From: an uncultured Prevotella sp.
Lineage (GTDB): Bacteria; Bacteroidota; Bacteroidia; Bacteroidales; Bacteroidaceae
Length of the DNA: 22,795 nt
Direction: 5' to 3'
Assembly (NCBI GenBank): GCA_905210845.1
Contig: CAJLYG010000028.1
Location: 1-22,795, forward strand
Shown: piece after piece, positions 17,094 through 22,795 of the stretch
Layout: each line of letters begins with the position of its first letter
How positions within the stretch are numbered: the first letter of the stretch is position 1
The notes under the pieces: model-generated
Told to the model about the DNA's origin: nothing
Databases searched by the model: none
What the model saw: the letters and a program-made list of their open reading frames with translations, nothing else
Made by a program: the position numbers and the translations under genes

Positions 17094-19173
17094 ACCAGCA
17101 CCCCAAAAGGCCTGGGCGAAAAGCCATCGGGGCTGCCACCGTAGCTGGTTTCAGGATCACGGTATTGCCTGAAGCCAAGGCAGCCACGATACCACCACAT
17201 GGAATCGCGCAAGGGAAGTTCCAAGGTGAGATGACAAGTACCGTGCCCTTGGCTTGGATGTCGATATCCTTCAAGGCATAGAATTTCTTCATCGACGTCG
17301 TATAGAACCGGCAATAGTCAATGCCTTCCGACACTTCCACGTCACCCTCGACAACGGTCTTTCCCGTAATGGCACACATGCAACCAATGAGATCGCCTCG
17401 CAAGTCGCCTAAGCGGTTCGCGGCATCATACATGATCCGGTGCCGTTCCTCAATGGTGGTCTCACGCCAATGACCTGGGTCTGCGGCAGCGATCTTGATG
17501 ATCTCTCCCACTTGCTCGGCATTCGCCCGAGACATCTCACAGATCTTTACCTCTTCCTCCTGACTACGATCAAAATAAGAATAGCGATTGTCGTTCACCA
17601 CCGTCTTATCACCAATCTGCGTAGGGATGATGGCTGGCTTGTCAGTCGCGCTTTTCTTCCATTTCTTAAAGATATCACGTTGCCATTCCTGGTTGCATTC
17701 GCGGTCGAAATCCGTGTCCTGTTCATTCACCATCACCTCCTGTGGGGGCATGGGGACATAAGGCTTGCGACGATCTTGGGTACGGGTGGGCGTATGCGAA
17801 AGGTTATCCTTGATCGCATAGGCTTCCTCAAACTGCTTACGGAGGAACTCCCAAGTCTCCGTACCTGGCTTAAGGTTGAACGAATGGGTCAGGAAGTTGT
17901 CGGGAGCTGTGTTTTCATCCATCCTGCGCACAAGGTATGACACGGCATAGAGGAACTGCTCGTCGTGGACGACAGGTGCATAGAGGATGACATGGTTGCC
18001 GAGCTTCTTCTGCGCACGCCAGACATGGTCGGCCATTCCTTCGAGCATCTCAAAGCAGAACGTCTCCTTTGGCGTATGGTATTTCTGCGTGAGCAGATAG
18101 GCATAGGAAATGGTATAGAGGTTGTGTGATGCCATGCCGATGTGCAGATACTGTGCGTTCTCAGGCAACAAGCCCCGTTCGATGATGTGCAGATAGTTGG
18201 CATCCACTTCTGTCTTGTTGGGTCGCACTGGAGAAGGCCAGCCACGCAGGGATGAGGTAACCGTCTCCATGTCTAAGTTACAACCTTTGACGATACGCAT
18301 CTTGATCGGGGCTCCGCCACGCTGGCAACGCTCCTTGGCGAACGATAGCAGGTCACTCTGGAAGTCCCATGCGTCGTAAAGGTAGGCCTGCACGACGATC
18401 CCGGCGGAATAATGGAGGAATTCCGGCTTTGACAAGGTAGCCTTAAACACGCGGATGGTCAAGTCGAAGTCCTTGTATTCTTCCATGTCGAGGTTGACAA
18501 ACTTCGGGTGCTTCTCCCCTTTCTCATCCACATAAGGATAGTCGATGGCAGTCTGATACAGCGTAGACATGCGCCTCACCAATTCCGGGAAGGACTCTTC
18601 ATAGTTCAAGGCATGGGTCTGGGCATAGATACCCGAGATCTTAACCGAAATATAGTTGATGTCAGCCTGCTTGAGGGCTTCGATGGTATTCTCGTAACGG
18701 CGATCCGCCTCCTCGTTTCCAAGCACCACCTCGCCGAGGAGGTTAACATTCTGCCCGATGTTCTCGTGGTTCCGCTCAGCCAAGTGCTTGGTCAGGGCCG
18801 GCCGTGCGGCATTGAGGATGACACGTGAGGTGTCAGAACGAAGGCGCTTCTTGATAATGGGAATGGCGATAGGATAAAAATGATAGCCAAAGGAATAGTA
18901 CATCTTAAAAAGCCACCTGTCACGGGCATTAAGAAACTCGGGGACGCCAAACTCGCCGATGAGCGTCCTAATGCGCAGGGCGAGCTTGCGATTGTCGCGT
19001 ATCTGCGAGCTCTCATCAAGCATCTTGACAAGGAATCTCTTGTCTTCCGGACGCTCAACCATCGTGGCATACATGTTCTGCTCACGACGCTCTTCGGGTG
19101 TAATACTCTCTTGGCTGGCAGTATATAACTTCATGAGCCAAGACTCTACTTCCTGGATAGTTACCTTTTCCAT
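17086..19173 (-). CDS. putA: PutA N-terminal half: proline dehydrogenase plus start of the aldehyde dehydrogenase domain
   Basis: The piece has 695 codons. A helical N-terminal region (about 1-130) leads into the FAD-dependent proline dehydrogenase barrel (about 135-430). Visible motifs are FVNLDMEEYKDFDLTIRVF (225-243), YLYDAWDFQSD, KMRIVKGCNLD (291-301), FEMLEGMADHVWRAQKK and the substrate-binding YLVRRMDEN (413-421, R416/R417). The aldehyde dehydrogenase part starts near 550 and shows ISPWNFPCAIP (648-658) and TVILKPATVAAPMAF, after which the frame goes wrong (RPGLLGCWCA, stop). Proline dehydrogenase activity could remain without the second step, which would release P5C. The ATG at 19173 is preceded by a long leader from a strong promoter. 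Confidence 0.82.
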   Translation of the reverse strand: MEKVTIQEVESWLMKLYTASQESITPEERREQNMYATMVERPEDKRFLVKMLDESSQIRDNRKLALRIRTLIGEFGVPEFLNARDRWLFKMYYSFGYHFYPIAIPIIKKRLRSDTSRVILNAARPALTKHLAERNHENIGQNVNLLGEVVLGNEEADRRYENTIEALKQADINYISVKISGIYAQTHALNYEESFPELVRRMSTLYQTAIDYPYVDEKGEKHPKFVNLDMEEYKDFDLTIRVFKATLSKPEFLHYSAGIVVQAYLYDAWDFQSDLLSFAKERCQRGGAPIKMRIVKGCNLDMETVTSSLRGWPSPVRPNKTEVDANYLHIIERGLLPENAQYLHIGMASHNLYTISYAYLLTQKYHTPKETFCFEMLEGMADHVWRAQKKLGNHVILYAPVVHDEQFLYAVSYLVRRMDENTAPDNFLTHSFNLKPGTETWEFLRKQFEEAYAIKDNLSHTPTRTQDRRKPYVPMPPQEVMVNEQDTDFDRECNQEWQRDIFKKWKKSATDKPAIIPTQIGDKTVVNDNRYSYFDRSQEEEVKICEMSRANAEQVGEIIKIAAADPGHWRETTIEERHRIMYDAANRLGDLRGDLIGCMCAITGKTVVEGDVEVSEGIDYCRFYTTSMKKFYALKDIDIQAKGTVLVISPWNFPCAIPCGGIVAALASGNTVILKPATVAAPMAFRPGLLGCWCA

Positions 19174-19366
19174 AATATGTGCATGTTTAATCGTTAGAAA
19201 TGTGATGAAAACTTTAAACTCAACAAGTTACCAGACATCACTGTTTCGTAGGACTAAACATGACGGCTCTGTATCGGTGTAGCTCCGATAAGGCCTGCCT
19301 TGAAAATGTGTCAAAAAAGAACCTGTTCATCTCTCTTACTCATTTGGTCCATAACTTACTCAGTTG
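19174..19366 (-). promoter_or_regulatory. Long 5' leader of putA
   Basis: About 190 bases separate the promoter from the ATG. The leader holds two direct copies of TGAGTAAG exactly 20 bp apart (19342..19335 and 19362..19355, minus), beginning at about the transcription start. It also holds a hairpin TATCGG-N7-CCGATA (19272..19290) and a 13-codon reading frame (19352..19311, MDQMSKRDEQVLF). Any of these could mediate control, perhaps by proline, but none matches a riboswitch I know. Confidence 0.35.
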
Positions 19367-19398
19367 CAAAAATAAAAGAAAATATCATAAGTTACAAA
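19367..19398 (-). promoter_or_regulatory. Promoter of putA
   Basis: Minus strand TTTG (19398..19395), a 20-bp spacer and TATTTTTG (19374..19367) are a full match to the Bacteroidota consensus. Confidence 0.75.
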
Positions 19399-19555
19399 TA
19401 AAATGAAACTTTTTTTCTCTAAAAAGTTATCAAATCGAACGAATTAGCAAGGATATCATTCCAAAATGAGTATAATATATAGTTCTTATGGATCATCCAA
19501 TGTAATGAGAGATACGCTCCCTTTGCAGCCAGCAGAATTCCACTATTTCTATAGG

Positions 19556-19665
19556 GGTCATCTCCTGTTTTACAGGAGGTCATCTATTGGCTCGCAATAG
19601 GCCATCTCCTGCCTCCTAAAAGGTCATCTCCAACAAGGCGAAAGGTCACCTCCTAAAAGGCATGT
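19556..19665. repeat. Five-unit 22-bp tandem array with conserved GGTCATC core
   Basis: Units begin at 19556, 19578, 19600, 19622 and 19644, exactly 22 bp apart. Each opens with GGTCATCTCC or a close variant (GGTCATCTAT, GGCCATCTCC, GGTCATCTCC, GGTCACCTCC), followed by 12 largely different bases. In units 1 and 2 the divergent part forms a 6-bp stem with a 5-base loop (CTCCTG-TTTTA-CAGGAG and CTATTG-GCTCG-CAATAG), with different stem sequences. An 11-base inverted copy (CAGGAGATGGC) lies at 19771-19781. The period is not a multiple of three, so it is non-coding. The 22-bp spacing puts the cores on one face of the helix, as in iterons or protein-binding arrays. The conserved part is far too short for a CRISPR repeat. 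Confidence 0.7.
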
Positions 19666-19837
19666 GACACTGCCATGTGTAGATGATCGTGTATCCCCTT
19701 TCAAGAAACATGACATTTCCCAAAGGTCGACATGTGACAAAGTCAGATGCCCACGGAGAGAAGAGTCCATCAGGAGATGGCGAATGTTCCTTCAGCAGAA
19801 TAGGAAAGAGGATGGGATTACAATCAAAGGAAAAATA

Positions 19838-19872
19838 AAAGGAGCCGTAATCAAAAGACTGACGGCTCCTTT
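19838..19872. terminator. Strong bidirectional hairpin terminator
   Basis: AAAGGAGCCGT-N13-ACGGCTCCTTT forms a perfect 11-bp stem. The plus side continues TTTCTC, the minus side TTTTATTTTT. It is well placed to end minus-strand transcription coming from the XRE regulator gene. Confidence 0.75.
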
Positions 19873-20010
19873 CTCATCCGTCGGGATTAGCAGAAAACCG
19901 AGATCCTGATTGGTCACACCTAACTCACTGATAATCAATAGGCCAAGAATTTCAATAAACGCTTTATTTGCCGAGTTTTCACCGAGATTTTCATGCGCTA
20001 ACAAGCTATC

Positions 20011-20051
20011 ATTCAAACAATTATATGATTCTGTCATGCAATTATTTGAAT
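20011..20051. repeat. 41-bp imperfect inverted repeat
   Basis: Two 19-base arms (20011-20029 and 20033-20051) match at 15 positions around a 3-base centre, with outer ends ATTCAAA/TTTGAAT perfect. The right arm contains GCAATTATTTG, the same sequence as in the operator upstream of the XRE gene. It lies 50 bp past the stop of that gene and may be a second regulator-binding site or a transcript-end hairpin. Confidence 0.5.
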
Positions 20052-20101
20052 AAAATGTCCTTTTTCTTCGCTTGCCGCACATGATCAGTCGACCGCCATA
20101 C

Positions 20102-20488
20102 TTACATCACTTTGGGTATAGCGGTATCACCAGGCACCGTTTTATTGTTCCCAGGTTGTGTTAGCTCGAGCAATCTGTTTGTCAGTTGTTCATTCTGCCG
20201 AGTCAGACGATCAATGATGGCGTGCAGCTTCTTTATATCTTTGTCTGCATCCAACATGGGCGTTGGCAGCTGCCCCATCACGAAGAAATTCGCATCGTAC
20301 TTGCCATCGAAAGCCTTTATAATATCCTCAAGAACGTCAACCCGAAGGTTTCTTTCCTTGCCGATCACGCTCCTTATCGTGTTGTCCGGTCGATGGCATT
20401 TCCTTGCCAAAGAGGACACAGTATGCCCTTCTTGCTCCATTGCATACTTGATTCTCTGATTAACAGTCTCCAATTCTTCCATTTCCAC
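20102..20488 (-). CDS. XRE-type helix-turn-helix regulator with C-terminal coiled coil
   Basis: The protein has 128 residues. Residues about 10-60 (QRIKYAMEQEGHTVSSLARK, then NTIRSVIGKERNLRVDVLED) fit a five-helix XRE/lambda-repressor-like fold. Residues about 83-112 (IKKLHAIIDRLTRQNEQLTN) form a leucine-rich coiled coil, probably for dimerisation. There is no peptidase or other sensor domain, so induction would not be by LexA-type self-cleavage. It is divergent from a small HTH gene with an inverted-repeat operator between them, the arrangement of a phage- or element-type repressor. The start could be the first or second Met (20488 or 20482). No clear -7 box was found for it. Confidence 0.82.
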   Translation of the reverse strand: MEMEELETVNQRIKYAMEQEGHTVSSLARKCHRPDNTIRSVIGKERNLRVDVLEDIIKAFDGKYDANFFVMGQLPTPMLDADKDIKKLHAIIDRLTRQNEQLTNRLLELTQPGNNKTVPGDTAIPKVM

Positions 20489-20504
20489 TATAGTTTAAGG
20501 CAAT

Positions 20505-20568
20505 TCACGCGACAATTAAAAATAATCACGCAATTATTTGCTTAATTAAAATAATTGTGCGATATTTG
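20505..20568 (+). promoter_or_regulatory. Operator-promoter of the divergent regulator pair
   Basis: TTTG (20537..20540), a 20-bp spacer and GATATTTG (20561..20568, one mismatch to TAnnTTTG) form a promoter toward the small HTH gene. The inverted repeat CAATTATT (20531..20538) / AATAATTG (20550..20557) covers the -33 box and most of the spacer, so a bound dimer would block RNA polymerase. TCACGC occurs twice, 21 bp apart (20505 and 20526), and further CAATT half-sites start at 20501 and 20513, suggesting more than one site. Confidence 0.6.
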
Positions 20569-20621
20569 CACCGATATAAAATATTCACATCGCTAAAATA
20601 CAACAATTATTCCATATAACA

Positions 20622-20855
20622 ATGAAGAAACAGGAAAAAATGACATTCAGAGATTACATGAAATCCTTGCCCAACAAAAGGCAGGACGCAATCCTTATGC
20701 TGAAAGACGAGTGCTGCGTAACGCTGGCTACAGTCTACCGTTGGGTAAATGGATCAGCCGTGCCTGACAGGTTAAAGCGCAAGGTCATAGCCAGATCGCT
20801 TGGCATACCGGAGGAATATCTATTCCCGGAAAATGAACGGCATGAGAAAGCATGA
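20622..20855 (+). CDS. Small HTH (Cro-like) protein
   Basis: The protein has 77 residues. Residues about 25-66 (CCVTLATVYRWVNGSAVPDR, LKRKVIARSLGIPEEYLFPE) look like a helix-turn-helix with recognition helix near TVYRWVNG, followed by the helix and LFPE end often seen in XRE proteins of Bacteroidota mobile elements. Its position opposite the XRE gene, with an operator between, suggests the antagonist (Cro role) in a two-state switch, but this is inferred from layout only. The first Met (20622) and a second at codon 7 are both possible starts. Its 3' end overlaps the next small gene in another frame. Confidence 0.7.
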   Translation: MKKQEKMTFRDYMKSLPNKRQDAILMLKDECCVTLATVYRWVNGSAVPDRLKRKVIARSLGIPEEYLFPENERHEKA

Positions 20856-20973
20856 ATATCCCCCACAAGAATGTTCCGTCTGCGCTGATGGGCGGAATAG
20901 CATCAACGGACGCTGGTGCAGAAAGTTGAAAAAATATGTCCAATATGACAAAACAAAACCATGTAAAGGTTGA
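20833..20973 (+). CDS. Cys-rich small protein, possible zinc-binding
   Basis: The frame encodes 46 residues beginning MNGMRKHEYPPQECSVC. It has four cysteines in the order CSVC (14, 17), RWC (29) and KPC (44), with NGRWCRKLKKYVQYD between, a spacing that could hold one zinc ion. Short proteins of this kind (CxxC, then a GxxC-type turn, then a C-terminal PC) are familiar to me from Bacteroidota prophages and conjugative elements, but I know of no function. It overlaps the end of the HTH gene by 23 bases from the first Met, or 14 from the Met at codon 4 (20842), consistent with coupled translation. Confidence 0.6.
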   Translation: MNGMRKHEYPPQECSVCADGRNSINGRWCRKLKKYVQYDKTKPCKG

Positions 20974-21000
20974 ATAACGAAAAATCAAAATCAAACAAGA

Positions 21001-21336
21001 ATGAAAATAGCTGAAATGGAAAAGCAGATCGACCGCCTCGGTCTGGAGAAATTGGAAGTAAGACTGACAAAAGGAAGTGAAGTAGACATTTTCATCTGTG
21101 CCATAAAGGATGATGACCCTGAGAACAAGAACGATGATAGGCACATAGGGAATATCGTAGTCTTCACCGGAGACGGTCGATGCTGGGAAACTACGCCTCT
21201 TGCATATTGGAGCAAAGACGATGACTTTGACGTAATTCAGGTCGGCGGAATAAATGGTCTTTCAGAACCAGAAAGCATTAATGGATATGAGTTGGAGCGC
21301 ATTCCTCAGCGCGACCTTGATGCATTGCTGGTGTAA
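21001..21336 (+). CDS. Hypothetical protein of the accessory segment
   Basis: The protein has 111 residues and is not recognised. It starts with a short amphipathic helix (MKIAEMEKQIDRLGLEKLEV), then strands with VDIFICAIKDDD, a hydrophilic loop, IGNIVVFTGDGRCWETT and an acidic C-terminal half ending ERIPQRDLDALLV. It has no signal peptide or membrane segment and is strongly acidic. It is co-directional with the small genes before it and the primase after it, so it probably belongs to the early region of the element. Confidence 0.6.
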   Translation: MKIAEMEKQIDRLGLEKLEVRLTKGSEVDIFICAIKDDDPENKNDDRHIGNIVVFTGDGRCWETTPLAYWSKDDDFDVIQVGGINGLSEPESINGYELERIPQRDLDALLV

Positions 21337-21363
21337 GTCTTTTCCGCCATCGGGACGGTGAGC

Positions 21364-21371
21364 TATTTTTG
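21364..21371 (+). promoter_or_regulatory. Possible promoter -7 box before the primase gene
   Basis: TATTTTTG fits TAnnTTTG. A TTTT (21340..21343) lies 20 bp upstream where TTTG would be expected. The ATG follows 19 bp downstream. Confidence 0.4.
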
Positions 21372-21390
21372 TAGAGAAAACGATAAGATT

Positions 21391-22795
21391 ATGATTAAAG
21401 TTGAAGATATCTTGAATGCCACCCACGGAGGGCTCGACATCATCCTCGATTGCTATCCCCAGGCGAAGGATTGCGTGAATACGAAGAAACACTTTGCCAT
21501 CCGCAACGAGCGCACGCCATCAGCAAACCTGCGTGAGTTCGATTCCAAAAGATATGGCAGGATCTGGCAGGTGACAGACTTCGGTGGTGATGGCAAGGGC
21601 GAGAACGGCATCAGCGTGTACATGAACTATAAAGGCATGCGACAGAGCCAGTTCAACGAGGCACTGCTGCAACTTGCCGCCCAGTACGGAGTGAAGGACG
21701 AGCTTGACCATACATTCAACAAACCGGATATCCGCCAGCGCGATGCCAGGCAGGATGAGACGGACGGATCGCGCTCTTTCGAGCTAAATGAAAAGTTTAC
21801 CGAGGAGGAACTTCATATCCTTGGTCCTAAGGTGACCCAGGGCACCGTCGATACGCTGCACTGGTATTCGGTAAAATGGATCAGCAACGTGAAGAACCGC
21901 AAGGCAACGGTGAAATACTCCAATGCCCACTATCCCATCTTCATGCGTGAATGCTTGGTTAGGGAAGGGGGAAATGGTCAAGAAGAAATCAAGTTCTACA
22001 AGGTTTACGAGCCACTGAACTGCGAGAAAGGATTCCGTTTCTCATATACGCCTGCAGGGAAGAAACCTCAGCGTTATATCAACGGTCTGTCAGAGCTGAA
22101 GGATGCATACCACAAAATGAATGCCGAGGAGGAAAAGGAATGGCAGCGCACCCACGACGATGACAAGCCTTATAAAGAGAAGAAACTGCCGGAAGCATTC
22201 ATCTGTTCCGGTGAGCGTGACTCGCTCTGCTGCCAGTCGATGGGCTATCATCCGCTTTGGTTCAACTCTGAGACCTACCGGCTCTCAGCCGATGAATACC
22301 GTGAGATCATGAAATATGTCGATGTGCTGTATAACATCCCTGACATAGACGAGACCGGCCGCCGCAAGGGAACAGAGCTGGCACTGACATACATCGACAT
22401 CCATACCGTCTGGCTCCCCGACTGGCTGGCCGAATATAAGGACAACCGCGGCCACAGCCGCAAGGACCTGCGCGACTGGATGGCACTGCGATCAGAGAAG
22501 AAAGACTTCAAAAACCTCATGGCCAATGCCCTGCCCGCAAGATTCTGGGTGGAATGGCTCACCAAGGACGGAAAGAAGAAATATGAGATAGACACCGCAT
22601 GTCTCTACAATTTCCTTGCCTTGAATGGTTTCCGTGCGCTGAAGGACGACAACAGCGACAACCCGGAATACATCTATATCGACGGCAATGTGGTGAAGAG
22701 AATCAAGGTGGGCGAGATAAGACAGTTCGTCATCAAATGGGTTCTCAACCATCATAAGGGCCGCGACATCCTCAACCTGGTACTCAACTCCCCCC
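21391..22795 (+). CDS. TOPRIM primase (probable primase-helicase), N-terminal 468 codons, runs off the window
   Basis: The frame from ATG 21391 is open to the window end. Residues about 15-65 resemble a primase CHC2 zinc-finger fold (KKHFAIRNERTPSANLREF matches the usual FH.E.TPS.. stretch), but only two cysteines (C21, C28) remain. Residues about 268-365 form a TOPRIM domain: AFICSGERDSLCCQSMGYHP (E275), YNIPDIDETGRRKG (D318/D320) and KDLRDW. From about 380 (ARFWVEWL, YNFLALNGFRAL) the sequence looks like the lead-in to the SF3 helicase domain of phage- or ICE-type primase-helicases. That part lies outside, so helicase is inferred. It would prime element replication. The gene runs in the same direction as the small genes before it. 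Confidence 0.8.
   Translation, partial: MIKVEDILNATHGGLDIILDCYPQAKDCVNTKKHFAIRNERTPSANLREFDSKRYGRIWQVTDFGGDGKGENGISVYMNYKGMRQSQFNEALLQLAAQYGVKDELDHTFNKPDIRQRDARQDETDGSRSFELNEKFTEEELHILGPKVTQGTVDTLHWYSVKWISNVKNRKATVKYSNAHYPIFMRECLVREGGNGQEEIKFYKVYEPLNCEKGFRFSYTPAGKKPQRYINGLSELKDAYHKMNAEEEKEWQRTHDDDKPYKEKKLPEAFICSGERDSLCCQSMGYHPLWFNSETYRLSADEYREIMKYVDVLYNIPDIDETGRRKGTELALTYIDIHTVWLPDWLAEYKDNRGHSRKDLRDWMALRSEKKDFKNLMANALPARFWVEWLTKDGKKKYEIDTACLYNFLALNGFRALKDDNSDNPEYIYIDGNVVKRIKVGEIRQFVIKWVLNHHKGRDILNLVLNSP

Larger units (their letters stand above)
15714..19173 (-). pseudogene. putA: Bifunctional proline dehydrogenase / P5C dehydrogenase, interrupted by a +1 frameshift
   Basis: Together the two halves make a PutA-type enzyme that oxidises proline to glutamate via pyrroline-5-carboxylate. 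The halves join cleanly if one base is removed. The minus strand reads GCTTTTCGCCCAGGCC; dropping the C opposite position 17118 gives MAF-AQAFWGAGV-PKE, exactly the expected aldehyde dehydrogenase continuation, and one frame of 1152 residues. No other lesion is visible and every catalytic residue survives in one half or the other, so the break is recent or a sequencing error. The extra base is not in a long homopolymer, which makes error somewhat less likely but does not rule it out. Confidence 0.8.
19404..20101. other. Gene-free border between putA and the accessory segment
   Basis: No reading frame here is convincing. The stretch contains the 22-bp array, the strong terminator and the 41-bp inverted repeat described separately, plus two copies of CATGTGACA (near 19661 and 19731). 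The transition from chromosome to accessory element probably lies here. I could not find a pair of direct repeats that would mark an attachment site, and the other end is outside the window. Confidence 0.4.
20011..22795. mobile_element. Edge of a prophage or integrative element (incomplete)
   Basis: The divergent XRE/HTH pair with operator, several tiny co-directional unknown genes and a TOPRIM primase are the early-region layout of temperate phages and integrative elements. No integrase, capsid, relaxase or attachment site is visible, so the type and the exact left end are unresolved. The border lies somewhere between the putA promoter (19.4 kb) and the XRE gene. Confidence 0.55.

Noticed and set aside
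19261..19320. tRNA-like stretch (GGTGTAGCTCC and CCTTGAAAA resemble D-arm and anticodon-loop sequences)
   Set aside because: There is no T-arm TTCGAAT motif and no acceptor stem pairing; it lies in the putA leader.
19556..19665. Possible CRISPR array
   Set aside because: The conserved part is only 7-10 bases with 12-base variable parts, and no cas gene is present.
19792..20082. A 96-codon minus-strand reading frame after the XRE gene
   Set aside because: It runs through the strong terminator hairpin and the 41-bp inverted repeat, its hydrophobic tail is encoded by the terminator itself, and no domain or signal peptide is visible.

Overview
The window looks like a piece of a Bacteroidota chromosome, most likely Prevotellaceae. 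The reasons are repeated promoters of the Bacteroidota type (TTTG or TTG, 19-21 bp, TAnnTTTG), the absence of strong Shine-Dalgarno sequences, many short lipoproteins and TonB/SPOR/DUF proteins typical of the phylum, and the gene order DUF1599 - DoxX-like membrane protein - tpiA - SPOR protein - folE - xth, which I recall as a conserved Bacteroidales neighbourhood.

Layout. (1) 1-4.6 kb, minus strand: a tripartite drug/solute efflux operon (periplasmic adaptor lipoprotein, RND pump, first codons of the outer-membrane channel). A decayed copy of the adaptor's N-terminus lies just upstream of it (4.77-4.95 kb). (2) 5.1-6.6 kb, minus: tRNA CCA-adding enzyme, divergent from a small lipoprotein. 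(3) 7.2-12.9 kb, plus: a housekeeping run of DUF1599, a DoxX/thioredoxin-like membrane protein read through in frame into triose-phosphate isomerase, a SPOR protein, GTP cyclohydrolase I, a lipoprotein and exonuclease III. A strong hairpin closes it, shared with a convergent YwqK/MORN-type secreted protein. (4) 13.9-15.5 kb, minus: a TonB-C-domain protein and a DUF4251 lipoprotein, one base apart. (5) 15.7-19.2 kb, minus: a bifunctional proline dehydrogenase / P5C dehydrogenase (putA) broken by one extra base. (6) 19.2-20.1 kb: about 0.9 kb with no convincing gene, holding the putA promoter and leader, a five-unit 22-bp tandem array, a strong terminator hairpin and a 41-bp inverted repeat. (7) 20.1-22.8 kb: an accessory (prophage or integrative element-like) segment with a minus-strand XRE-type regulator, a divergent small HTH protein, a 46-residue Cys-rich protein, an unknown protein and the first 468 codons of a TOPRIM primase.

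The points most worth checking are: the DoxX-TPI fusion, where one extra T in a T5 run would restore two consecutive stop codons just before the tpiA ATG; the single-base break in putA; the 22-bp array at the border of the accessory segment; and the cI/cro-like switch, whose inverted-repeat operator sits between the -33 and -7 boxes. Two single-base lesions within about 8 kb mean assembly error must be excluded before either is given a biological meaning. No rRNA, tRNA, CRISPR array, transposase or integrase was seen.
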